Positions 9,137 to 16,371 of a DNA stretch of 44,315 nt are shown one piece after another. Each line of letters starts with the position of its first letter. Within the stretch, counting starts at the first letter, position 1. Made by a program: the position numbers and the translations under genes. A model generated the notes under the pieces. That model was not told where the DNA came from. It saw only the letters and a program-made list of their open reading frames with translations, and made no database searches. The stretch is from an uncultured Clostridia bacterium. GTDB taxonomy: Bacteria; Bacillota; Clostridia; Oscillospirales; Acutalibacteraceae. The DNA is taken from positions 1-44,315 of the forward strand of contig CANQZA010000010.1 of assembly GCA_947628175.1 (NCBI GenBank), written 5' to 3'.

Positions 9137-11578
9137 TTATTTAATTTCTCTTTCCATAGCAGTCGAGTTCATAGCGAAGTTTAAAACATTCTGTGCTGTC
9201 CTTTGGAGTTCTCCGAGAGTGATACCGTCCTCATCAGAATAAGTCTCAAGCAGCGTTTTATCAGGCTTTCTCTTTCCTGTTCTGTCGCCTCCCGGCATCA
9301 GAACATCAACCTGAGATCTGACACGGTACGCCTGGTTTCTCATGGACGGAAATTCCGGACTTGAGGAGCTTTTCATCCACCAGTCTGTCATAACATTGCC
9401 GTTATATCCCCATTCACCGCGCAAAACGGTTGTGCACAGATCATACTGGTAATGACACCAGACTCCGTTTATTTTATTATAGGAGGTCATTATATTTTTA
9501 GGCTTTGCTTTCTTAATACATATTTCAAAGCCTTTAAGATAAATCTGTCTGAGTGCTCTTTCCGACAGGCGTGAGTCATTTGTATTTCTCTTGAATTCCT
9601 GATTGTTACAGGCAAAATGCTTTGGACAAGCGGAAACGCCGGCAGACTGAATACCGCTGACTGCCGCTACCGCAATGCTGCCTGTAAGAAACGGATCTTC
9701 GGAATAATACTCAAAATTTCTTCCGCACAGCGGATTGCGGTGAATATTCATACCCGGTGCAAGCAGAACATCCGTGCCTTTATCCACCATTTCCCTGCCG
9801 ACAGCGGAATAAACCTGTTTCACGAGTTCCTCATCAAAGGTGCAGGCAAGAAGTGTTCCTATCGGAATAAGCGAGCAGCAACTGTCCAGCCTTATACCTG
9901 AAGGACCGTCTGTTGTTGTAACAGCGGGTATACCCTTAGCCCTGAGTGATTCAAGTACTCCGGCAAATGCTCCCGCATTGCCCGAAACACCAAGGGGACT
10001 GTTCATAACATAGTCGCCTCTGCTGATCGCTTCAAGTTCCGTTAAATCAAGCTGCGCAACAAATTCCTCCATCGTGATTCTGCCGCTTTTTACATCTGAG
10101 AGTTTATATCCCTTATCGCCTGTCATTTTTGTGCCATGTGGCATATTATCAAGAATCCTCTGCTTAAGGTTTACCTTTGAAAGGCTTACCGTTTTAGAGG
10201 ATAGCGTTTTTACACCGCCGTCATCAACAGCGCAGTAAATTTCAAATTCCTTTTCAGGTGCGGCAACCTGTATCCGCTCCTCAAAAAGCTCTGTATTTTC
10301 CTGATAATAAGAAAAAATCTTCTCAGCGCTTCTTACATCCGTACCAAGATATAGCTTATATTCTCCCTGTTCAATTACATAGGAATAGGCAAAGCCTGTT
10401 TCACCGCTGTCATCATAAGAAGCAAGCTGCTCAAATGCAACCTCAAGCTTTATGCTCTGACTCTCACCCGGTTTCAGTGAGCGTGTTTTTTTGAATGCCG
10501 CAAGCTCCCTTGACGGATTTCCAAGTACACCGCATGGTTTTTCGACATAAAGCTGTACAGCCTCTTTTGCGGTATGACTGCCCGTATTTGTGACAGTAGC
10601 CGAAACGGAAAAACCGTCCTGTGTATTGTCTGTACCATCATATTTTATATCAAATGAGGAATAACTGAGACCGAAACCGAACGGATAAAGAACATCCTCT
10701 TTTTTAAAAGTTTCAAACCAGCGGTATCCGACATAAATATCCTCTGTATAATTATTGAATTTCCCGCCGCCGAAATCGTTTGATGACGGATAGGCTGAAT
10801 AGCTTTTTGCAATTGTATCCGAAAGTTTGCCGCATGGCGACACTTCACCGCAAAGCAAATCGGCAATGGCATTACCGCTTTCCATTCCACCCTGCCACAC
10901 AATCATAACGGCGCCGATTTTATCCTTATATTCCTCAATCCACGACATATCCATTATACTGCCTATATTAAGCAGGACAACTGTTTTGTCATAAAAAGAA
11001 GTAACAAGATTTATCATATTTCTTTCATCATCTGTCAAATAAAAGCTACCCTGTTCAAGGGCATTTTCGCGATCCTCTCCGGAGGATCTGCCTATCGCTA
11101 TAACTGCACTGTTTGCAACAGAGGATGATGCCTTAACAAATTGGGAAGTAAGCGGCATTTCGGGATAAAAACGCGGCCAGTGTCCCCAGTAGCCGTGGTT
11201 AATGGGATTTTCACTGCACCATTTTTCATAAATATCTGCAAGATAAGTATTTAGCTTTAATTTGTCACAGTTTCTTATCCCGTCAACAAGGTTAACAGCA
11301 TACGGATTATTGACATCTCCGCCCGAACCGTAGCCTGTATAAAACCAATCACGCTGAACTCTGCCGAACAGAGAAATACATTCTCCGCGACTAAACGGAA
11401 GCACACCGTCATTTTTCAAAAGCACAGCACCCTGTGCGGCAGCACGGCGCAGCAATTGGGGCATACCCTTCGTAATTGTTTTTTCTACGCTGTTTCTTCT
11501 GCTTTCAGCCTGAGACAAGCCGCTAACATCCGCAACAAATTTGCTTATAAGCTCATTTCCCTTTTCAATAATTTTCAT
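9137..11578 (-). CDS. glycoside hydrolase family 3 beta-glucosidase-type enzyme, swapped domain order
   Basis: This is an 813-residue exo-glycosidase without signal peptide, acting on cytoplasmic oligosaccharides. The GH3 C-terminal domain comes first (GAVLLKNDGVLP at about 50, WQGGMESG, GKLSDT), then a fibronectin-III-like domain (YPFGFGLSYSSF onward, about 300-410), and the catalytic barrel comes last (KHFACNNQE, then nucleophile Asp about 732 in VMTDWW). This order is known from Ruminococcus albus and Butyrivibrio fibrisolvens beta-glucosidases. The ATG at 11578 follows AAGGTGA. The gene lies 68 bp after the HD gene and may be cotranscribed with it. Beta-glucosidase is most likely; beta-xylosidase or arabinosidase activity is possible. 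Confidence 0.92.
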   Translation of the reverse strand: MKIIEKGNELISKFVADVSGLSQAESRRNSVEKTITKGMPQLLRRAAAQGAVLLKNDGVLPFSRGECISLFGRVQRDWFYTGYGSGGDVNNPYAVNLVDGIRNCDKLKLNTYLADIYEKWCSENPINHGYWGHWPRFYPEMPLTSQFVKASSSVANSAVIAIGRSSGEDRENALEQGSFYLTDDERNMINLVTSFYDKTVVLLNIGSIMDMSWIEEYKDKIGAVMIVWQGGMESGNAIADLLCGEVSPCGKLSDTIAKSYSAYPSSNDFGGGKFNNYTEDIYVGYRWFETFKKEDVLYPFGFGLSYSSFDIKYDGTDNTQDGFSVSATVTNTGSHTAKEAVQLYVEKPCGVLGNPSRELAAFKKTRSLKPGESQSIKLEVAFEQLASYDDSGETGFAYSYVIEQGEYKLYLGTDVRSAEKIFSYYQENTELFEERIQVAAPEKEFEIYCAVDDGGVKTLSSKTVSLSKVNLKQRILDNMPHGTKMTGDKGYKLSDVKSGRITMEEFVAQLDLTELEAISRGDYVMNSPLGVSGNAGAFAGVLESLRAKGIPAVTTTDGPSGIRLDSCCSLIPIGTLLACTFDEELVKQVYSAVGREMVDKGTDVLLAPGMNIHRNPLCGRNFEYYSEDPFLTGSIAVAAVSGIQSAGVSACPKHFACNNQEFKRNTNDSRLSERALRQIYLKGFEICIKKAKPKNIMTSYNKINGVWCHYQYDLCTTVLRGEWGYNGNVMTDWWMKSSSSPEFPSMRNQAYRVRSQVDVLMPGGDRTGKRKPDKTLLETYSDEDGITLGELQRTAQNVLNFAMNSTAMEREIK

Positions 11579-11646
11579 AGCATCACCTTTTGAATTACTG
11601 TATTGAATCCGACTGACACTTAAACCTTTAAACGCGCCGGCAATAT

Positions 11647-12309
11647 CTAATCAACAAAATAATTATCTATCATCTTTCCCATATTGCAGTTTTCATTAAC
11701 AGTATTTATAAAAGCGTTATAAAACTGCCTGTCACGGAGTCGCATTTCCTGCGCAAGTTTCCTCGCTCTTTCAGTATAAAAGCGATCGTAGTTCTTGTCA
11801 ATATGAGTAAGGTAATATCTTACAAAAGTATCTGTATCACTATTTTCATCGATGTCAACCTCACCATTTTTCAGGCAGTACATAGGGTTATTGTAATTTC
11901 CTACACCTATGAAAGTACGAGCAATACCTATAACGCCAACGGCATCCAGTTTATCCGCATCATAAAGAATTTTTGCCTCAAGCGTTTCCTGCTTGCCATA
12001 GCTGTTACTGCTGTGATTAAAAATCGCATGATAAACGGCATCCGTTTTTTCCCTGGGAAAATCAGTCGTTTCAAGAAATTCTTTTGCCATACCGGCACCT
12101 GTTTGGGCGTGATTTTTTACCTTTCCATCCCTTGCGATATCATGGAGCAGAGAAGCGGCAATGAGTATATCATAATCGATATTTTCAAAATTCTCTGCAA
12201 TAAAGACGGCATAATTGAGAACACGATAAATATGATTCCTGTCATGTGCCGATTCTCTGATACAGATATTCATATAATCATCTATTATATGATATAGTCT
12301 TCTGTTCAT
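11647..12309 (-). CDS. HD-domain phosphohydrolase
   Basis: This 220-residue cytoplasmic protein has the metal-binding HD set: His22 in AHDRNHIYRV, His56-Asp57 in LLHDIARDG, His about 94-99 in YHAIFNHSS and Asp in YDADKLDAVG. It resembles the YedJ/predicted HD hydrolase group, which act on nucleotides or other phosphate esters; the substrate is unknown. It starts 15 bases after the nucleoside phosphorylase gene stops, with AGGAGAA before its ATG, so a joint role in nucleotide turnover is plausible but unproven. Confidence 0.85.
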   Translation of the reverse strand: MNRRLYHIIDDYMNICIRESAHDRNHIYRVLNYAVFIAENFENIDYDILIAASLLHDIARDGKVKNHAQTGAGMAKEFLETTDFPREKTDAVYHAIFNHSSNSYGKQETLEAKILYDADKLDAVGVIGIARTFIGVGNYNNPMYCLKNGEVDIDENSDTDTFVRYYLTHIDKNYDRFYTERARKLAQEMRLRDRQFYNAFINTVNENCNMGKMIDNYFVD

Positions 12310-12324
12310 TATCTGTTCTCCTCA

Positions 12325-13080
12325 TTAAATATGCAGAGCAAAATCGACACATCTGCATATAAAATTCTTTCTGACATCAGATGTCATACTCCAGCTCCAC
12401 TTTTTATCCTGCTCATCAAGAGGGTGCTTGTCTGACGCAATAAGTATGGAAACAACATTCAATCCAAGATAGCGGCCTACGCTGAAAAGCGCAGAAGTCT
12501 CCATATCAACACCGACGCATCCCTTCTGCCTCCATAGCTTTTCCTTCTCAAAGGTCTGCCTGTAAACAGCGTCTGTTGTTACAATAAAGCCGTCGCGGGA
12601 ATGCCGAATACTTCCTAAAGCTTTATGATGCAGCAGCTCTGACGCATTTGAATATTCAATATGATTGTAATAGTGCAGAGACGCACCCTCCTCAACATAT
12701 GCCTTTTGAGGTATAACAATATCACCCATGTTCATTTCCTGCGAAAACACACCGAACATTCCTACAGATACAACATTTTTCACACCCAAAGCAGCCAGTG
12801 TTTCAATCGTATCAACTGCCTGCGGCGCGCCTCTGCCTCCGTCAAGAAAGCACACATCATATTCATCAAACTGATAGACAGGACAGGAGTAAAGAAAACG
12901 CGGGAATGTATCCGTTATCTTATGTGTTTTGTAATATTCAGTCGTAATTTCAATACCGCGGTGCATATAAAAAAGTATTGCCGTTTCGGGCAAACGAACA
13001 AGACTGCCATTATGGGTGCTTTTTATATGCTCCAAAGCGGTAAAAACCGGTTTTGATGTATCCTTTTCCATTCGCCACAT
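12325..13080 (-). CDS. uridine-phosphorylase-like nucleoside phosphorylase
   Basis: This is a cytoplasmic enzyme of the PNP/UDP superfamily, 251 residues, that would split nucleosides with phosphate. Visible features are LDGGRGAPQAVDTIETLAALG, VVSVGMFGVFSQEMNMGDIVIP (phosphate and nucleoside site) and the GVDMETSALFSVG motif whose Met-Glu binds ribose. SDKHPLDE replaces the usual SD-purine loop region. The start ATG at 13080 follows AAGGAGAAACAGGGAA; a second ATG three codons later is possible. Uridine phosphorylase is the nearest named function; the base specificity is not fixed by sequence. Confidence 0.83.
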   Translation of the reverse strand: MWRMEKDTSKPVFTALEHIKSTHNGSLVRLPETAILFYMHRGIEITTEYYKTHKITDTFPRFLYSCPVYQFDEYDVCFLDGGRGAPQAVDTIETLAALGVKNVVSVGMFGVFSQEMNMGDIVIPQKAYVEEGASLHYYNHIEYSNASELLHHKALGSIRHSRDGFIVTTDAVYRQTFEKEKLWRQKGCVGVDMETSALFSVGRYLGLNVVSILIASDKHPLDEQDKKWSWSMTSDVRKNFICRCVDFALHI

Positions 13081-13152
13081 TTCCCTGTTTCTCCTTAAAA
13101 TCCATATTTTGAATTACGGTAAAATGAAAGCCTTATCCGTACAGGATCTTTT

Positions 13153-13983
13153 TTATTTATAGAATGATTTGAGAAGCGCTATTTCCTTCGCATAACCGTC
13201 AATTTCGTTCGGAGTTTCAAGACAGAACGGAAGATTTCTTAATGCAGGATGGTTGATTATCCTTTCAAAAGCATCCAATCCTATATAGCCGTCACCTATT
13301 TTTTCGTGCCTATCCTTATGCGCACCGATTGGATTTTTTGAATCATTCAGATGAATTGCCTTTAACCTGTTTAATCCGACAACCCTGTCAAACTCATCAA
13401 GAACATCATCAAGGTTATTTATAATATCATATCCTGCGTCACTGACATGGCAGGTATCAAGGCATACCCCCAGCTTATCATCCAGCTCAACCCTGTCTAT
13501 AATGGCTCTAAGCTGTTCAAAACGCCTGCCGATTTCAGAGCCTTTGCCCGCCATGGTCTCAAGCAAAACAGTAGTAGTCATATCGGGGAAAAGTACTTTG
13601 TTGAGCACATCTGCGATAAGCGCCATTCCCTTTTCCTCACCCTGTCCTACATGAGAACCCGGATGAAAGTTATAAAGCTGATTGGGAATGTATTCCATTC
13701 TCTTTAAATCATCTGCAAATGTTTCGAGAGCAAATTTTCTTGTCTCTTCCTTATCGCTACAGCAATTGAGTGTATACGGTGCATGAGCAATCACAACAGG
13801 AAAATTCTTTTCCTTCATAAGGGATAAAAAGGTTTGTATATCGTTTTCATCAATATCCTTTGCTCTGCCCCCGCGCGGATTTCTTGTAAAAAACTGAAAT
13901 GTATTGGCCCCTATTTCCTCTGCCTGCATAAGCATTGCAGTAAAACCTTTGGACGCACTCAGATGTGCTCCTATAATAAACAT
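13153..13983 (-). CDS. nfo: endonuclease IV (AP endonuclease)
   Basis: This 276-residue zinc enzyme of base-excision repair cuts DNA 5' of abasic sites. The EndoIV fold is clear: [11 protein letters not shown] at the start, [28 protein letters not shown] (metal His), [13 protein letters not shown] (metal Glu), [14 protein letters not shown] (metal Asp and His), [22 protein letters not shown] and LETPNE. The ribosome binding site AGGAGA overlaps the stop codon of the HAD gene upstream, so the two are cotranscribed. Length matches the family. Confidence 0.96.
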   Translation of the reverse strand: MFIIGAHLSASKGFTAMLMQAEEIGANTFQFFTRNPRGGRAKDIDENDIQTFLSLMKEKNFPVVIAHAPYTLNCCSDKEETRKFALETFADDLKRMEYIPNQLYNFHPGSHVGQGEEKGMALIADVLNKVLFPDMTTTVLLETMAGKGSEIGRRFEQLRAIIDRVELDDKLGVCLDTCHVSDAGYDIINNLDDVLDEFDRVVGLNRLKAIHLNDSKNPIGAHKDRHEKIGDGYIGLDAFERIINHPALRNLPFCLETPNEIDGYAKEIALLKSFYK

Positions 13984-13992
13984 ATATCTCTC

Positions 13993-14841
13993 CTATTTCT
14001 CCATATCAAATTCTGCCTGACCTGACATGATATATTCAAGCAAATCAGCTACGCAGCCTTTATTACAATGGCATGCCTCAAACTTGCATATTTTATGTAT
14101 ATCGCTCGGCGCCTGACCGGCACAGGCGGGCAGTCCGACTGTTTTAAGCATATCCCAATCGTTATAATAATCGCCGATTGCCGCAACATGGCTTTTCTCT
14201 ATTCCAAGCATATCGGCAAGTTTCATGATTCCGACACCCTTGTGTGTATCCTTCTGGAGCATTTCAAGACTCCAAAGTGAGGAAGCCATGAAATTTGCAT
14301 CCGGATTTTCATTAAGGTCAATCACCTTTCTCAGCTTATTGATAGTTATCGGATTTGACCAGAAAATAACCTTCATCCAACCCTCTTCCGGGACCTCATC
14401 AATAGATTTTACAATTTCGTGGCGTGCCTTGTCAAAATACATTGTTCCCTTTGCAAGCAGTCCGCTTTTTACAATGTAAACATAATCTGCAAAATATACG
14501 CCGATATCGACGCTTTTAAAAATATTGTCAAATTCTTTGGAAATGCTTCTTACAAATTCTCTGCCTTTAGGACCGATTGTACTGCTCCAGAGCATTTTCC
14601 GCTCATTGTAATCATATATTCCCGCACCGTTTAAAACAACAGCCGGCTGGTTCGGTGTGATTCTGTTATAATTTCTTTCAAGGCTTGATTGAAGTCTGCC
14701 CGATGCCAAGGTAAAATTGCCTCCTGAATCGGTAAATTTTTTTATTGCATCGTAATTTCTCTTTGGCAATTTTCTTACTTTATTATTGAGCGTTCCGTCA
14801 ATATCCGAAACGACAAGCCAATTCTCAAAGGTATCTTTCAT
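13993..14841 (-). CDS. HAD-superfamily Cof-type phosphatase
   Basis: This is a 282-residue cytoplasmic HAD hydrolase of the Cof/IIB type. Motif I is VSDIDGT (nucleophile Asp13, acid Asp15), motif II is TLASGR, a Lys follows in DTHKGVGIMKL, and motif IV is GDYYNDWDML. The cap domain between motifs is of C2 type by length. Family members dephosphorylate sugar phosphates, pyridoxal phosphate or flavin precursors; the substrate here is unknown. It has its own probable promoter inside the end of the rluD gene and drives nfo behind it. Confidence 0.88.
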   Translation of the reverse strand: MKDTFENWLVVSDIDGTLNNKVRKLPKRNYDAIKKFTDSGGNFTLASGRLQSSLERNYNRITPNQPAVVLNGAGIYDYNERKMLWSSTIGPKGREFVRSISKEFDNIFKSVDIGVYFADYVYIVKSGLLAKGTMYFDKARHEIVKSIDEVPEEGWMKVIFWSNPITINKLRKVIDLNENPDANFMASSLWSLEMLQKDTHKGVGIMKLADMLGIEKSHVAAIGDYYNDWDMLKTVGLPACAGQAPSDIHKICKFEACHCNKGCVADLLEYIMSGQAEFDMEK

Positions 14842-14892
14842 AAAAGTAACTATAGCGTTCTTTGTGCTAATCTCCCAAGTTTTTACTGAATT

Positions 14893-14921
14893 ATAATATA
14901 CTCTTTTTTAAATATTATCAA
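14893..14921 (-). promoter_or_regulatory. probable promoter of HAD-nfo
   Basis: On the minus strand TTGATA (14921-14916), a 17-bp spacer and TATTAT (14898-14893) overlap the last codons of the upstream pseudouridine synthase gene. Confidence 0.45.
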
Positions 14922-15828
14922 ATTTGTGTAAAAAGCCTGTAAAATAATCAGGCAGAGGTGATTGAAATTGCATATACCCGCCTGTTCTCGGATGAACAAA
15001 TCCTATTTCACCTGCATGAAGGCACTGCCCGTTTAGGCTCTTTATTACTTTTTTAGGCCCGTACAGCGGGTCACCGGCAATCGGATGACCTATATAGGAC
15101 ATATGAACTCTTATCTGATGCGTTCGTCCCGTTTCAAGTACACATCTTATATGCGTAAAGCCGACATAACGCCGGACCACCTCATAATTTGTAACGGCAT
15201 TTTTAGAATTTTTAAGTGTAACCGCCATCTTTTTTCTCTCTTTTGGATGTCTGCCTATAGGCTGATTGACAGTGCCGCTTTCTTCTTTGATATTCCCGTA
15301 AACCACTGCCTGATAGGCACGGTGAAAGGAATGCTCCTTTATCTGTTGTGCAAGATGAATATGTGAAAAATCATTTTTGGCGACAATTAAAAGTCCCGAG
15401 GTATCTTTGTCAATCCTGTGAACAATTCCGGGCCTTATAACGCCGTTGATTCCGCTGAGTGAATCCTTGCAGCGATACAAAAGTGCGTTAACAAGAGTTT
15501 GACTGTAATTGCCAGCAGCAGGGTGAACAACCATTCCCTTTGCTTTGTTTACCACAAGCAGATCGTCGTCCTCATAAACAATATCGAGCGGTATATTTTC
15601 GGCGCTTATTTCAAGAGGCCTCGCATCGGGAACGAAAACAGATATTCTGTCCTTTTCCCGGCATTTATAATTTTTTGAAATTTTCTCACCGTTTACCGTA
15701 ACATTTCCATCCGATATAAGCCGTGATATGCCGCTTCTTGTAAAACCGTCGATTTTTTCACGCAAAAGCGTGTCAATCCTACAACCCGAATCATCATTGC
15801 AGGTCATTATATTTATAATATTACTCAT
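14908..15828 (-). CDS. RluA/RluD-family pseudouridine synthase
   Basis: This enzyme isomerises uridine to pseudouridine, most likely in 23S rRNA. An N-terminal S4 RNA-binding domain (RIDTLLREK...GISRLISDGNVTVNG) is followed by the catalytic domain with HRIDKDTSGLLIVAK, whose Asp is the nucleophile, and GRTHQIRVHMSYIGHPIAGDPLYG. A frame extends to 15855, but the ATG at 15828 overlaps the lspA stop by 8 bp and gives the usual N-terminus, so it is chosen (306 residues). An rluD-like gene after lspA is the common Firmicute order (B. subtilis YlyB). The exact rRNA site is inferred from the family. Confidence 0.92.
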   Translation of the reverse strand: MSNIINIMTCNDDSGCRIDTLLREKIDGFTRSGISRLISDGNVTVNGEKISKNYKCREKDRISVFVPDARPLEISAENIPLDIVYEDDDLLVVNKAKGMVVHPAAGNYSQTLVNALLYRCKDSLSGINGVIRPGIVHRIDKDTSGLLIVAKNDFSHIHLAQQIKEHSFHRAYQAVVYGNIKEESGTVNQPIGRHPKERKKMAVTLKNSKNAVTNYEVVRRYVGFTHIRCVLETGRTHQIRVHMSYIGHPIAGDPLYGPKKVIKSLNGQCLHAGEIGFVHPRTGGYMQFQSPLPDYFTGFLHKFDNI

Positions 15829-16306
15829 TGCCCTTTTCCTTCTTGAACATATCAAAAACGAGATACCCTACAAGACTTGCCGAACCGAGTGTTACCGCAC
15901 AGTCGGCAATATTGAACACAGCAAAATGAATAAATGTCGGATTAATAAAATCAATTACATATCCGTAAATGATTCTATCAATCAGATTACCCGCAGCGCC
16001 TGAAATAATTACGCCCAGCGACCAGTACAGCCAGAGGTTTTTCCGACCCGCACCACTGAACATTATATACAGGCATAAAATTATCAGAACAGCAGTAAGA
16101 ACAATGAAAAACCACCGTCCGCCGCTGAAAAGTGAAAATGCCACTCCCGTATTTTCAGCGTATGCAAACTCGGCTACACCCTTGATAAATTCCTTTGCAT
16201 CCTTTCCGCAGAGATACATTTTTGCAAAATATTTTGTAATCCGATCAAACACGATGATCAGCGTCATCATAATAACACACCAAATATTTTTTTTATTCCA
16301 TTTCAC
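15821..16306 (-). CDS. lspA: lipoprotein signal peptidase (signal peptidase II)
   Basis: This membrane aspartyl protease removes signal peptides from prolipoproteins. With the GTG start at 16306, behind GGAGGTG, the protein has 161 residues and four hydrophobic segments, the normal size. The conserved boxes are AENTGVAFSLF, GAAGNLIDRIIYGYVIDFI (first catalytic Asp) and FNIADCAVTLG (second catalytic Asp). An upstream open frame to 16405 has no ribosome binding site and would add a non-membrane tail, so it is rejected. It follows ileS by 65 bp, a pairing also known from E. coli. Confidence 0.95.
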   Translation of the reverse strand: MKWNKKNIWCVIMMTLIIVFDRITKYFAKMYLCGKDAKEFIKGVAEFAYAENTGVAFSLFSGGRWFFIVLTAVLIILCLYIMFSGAGRKNLWLYWSLGVIISGAAGNLIDRIIYGYVIDFINPTFIHFAVFNIADCAVTLGSASLVGYLVFDMFKKEKGNE

Positions 16307-16331
16307 AAAAACACCTCCATACAGGACTATA

Positions 16332-16357
16332 GGCACACCGCTGTGAGGCAGTGTGCC
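16332..16357 (-). other. hairpin between ileS and lspA
   Basis: GGCACAC(TGC) and (GCG)GTGTGCC form a stem of about 10 bp with a 6-nt loop and one G-U pair. No T run follows, so it is not a standard terminator. It may be a processing or stability element in the operon mRNA. Confidence 0.5.
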
Positions 16358-16371
16358 CGCATTTGAATACA

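Noticed and set aside
11803-12297. 164-residue plus-strand frame opposite the HD gene
   Set aside because: The opposite strand holds a clear HD-domain protein; the frame has no family features and no ribosome binding site.
11585-13120. Shared GTAATTCAAAA word before the GH3 and phosphorylase genes
   Set aside because: Only 11 AT-rich bases match, at different distances from the starts and without symmetry; chance is likely.
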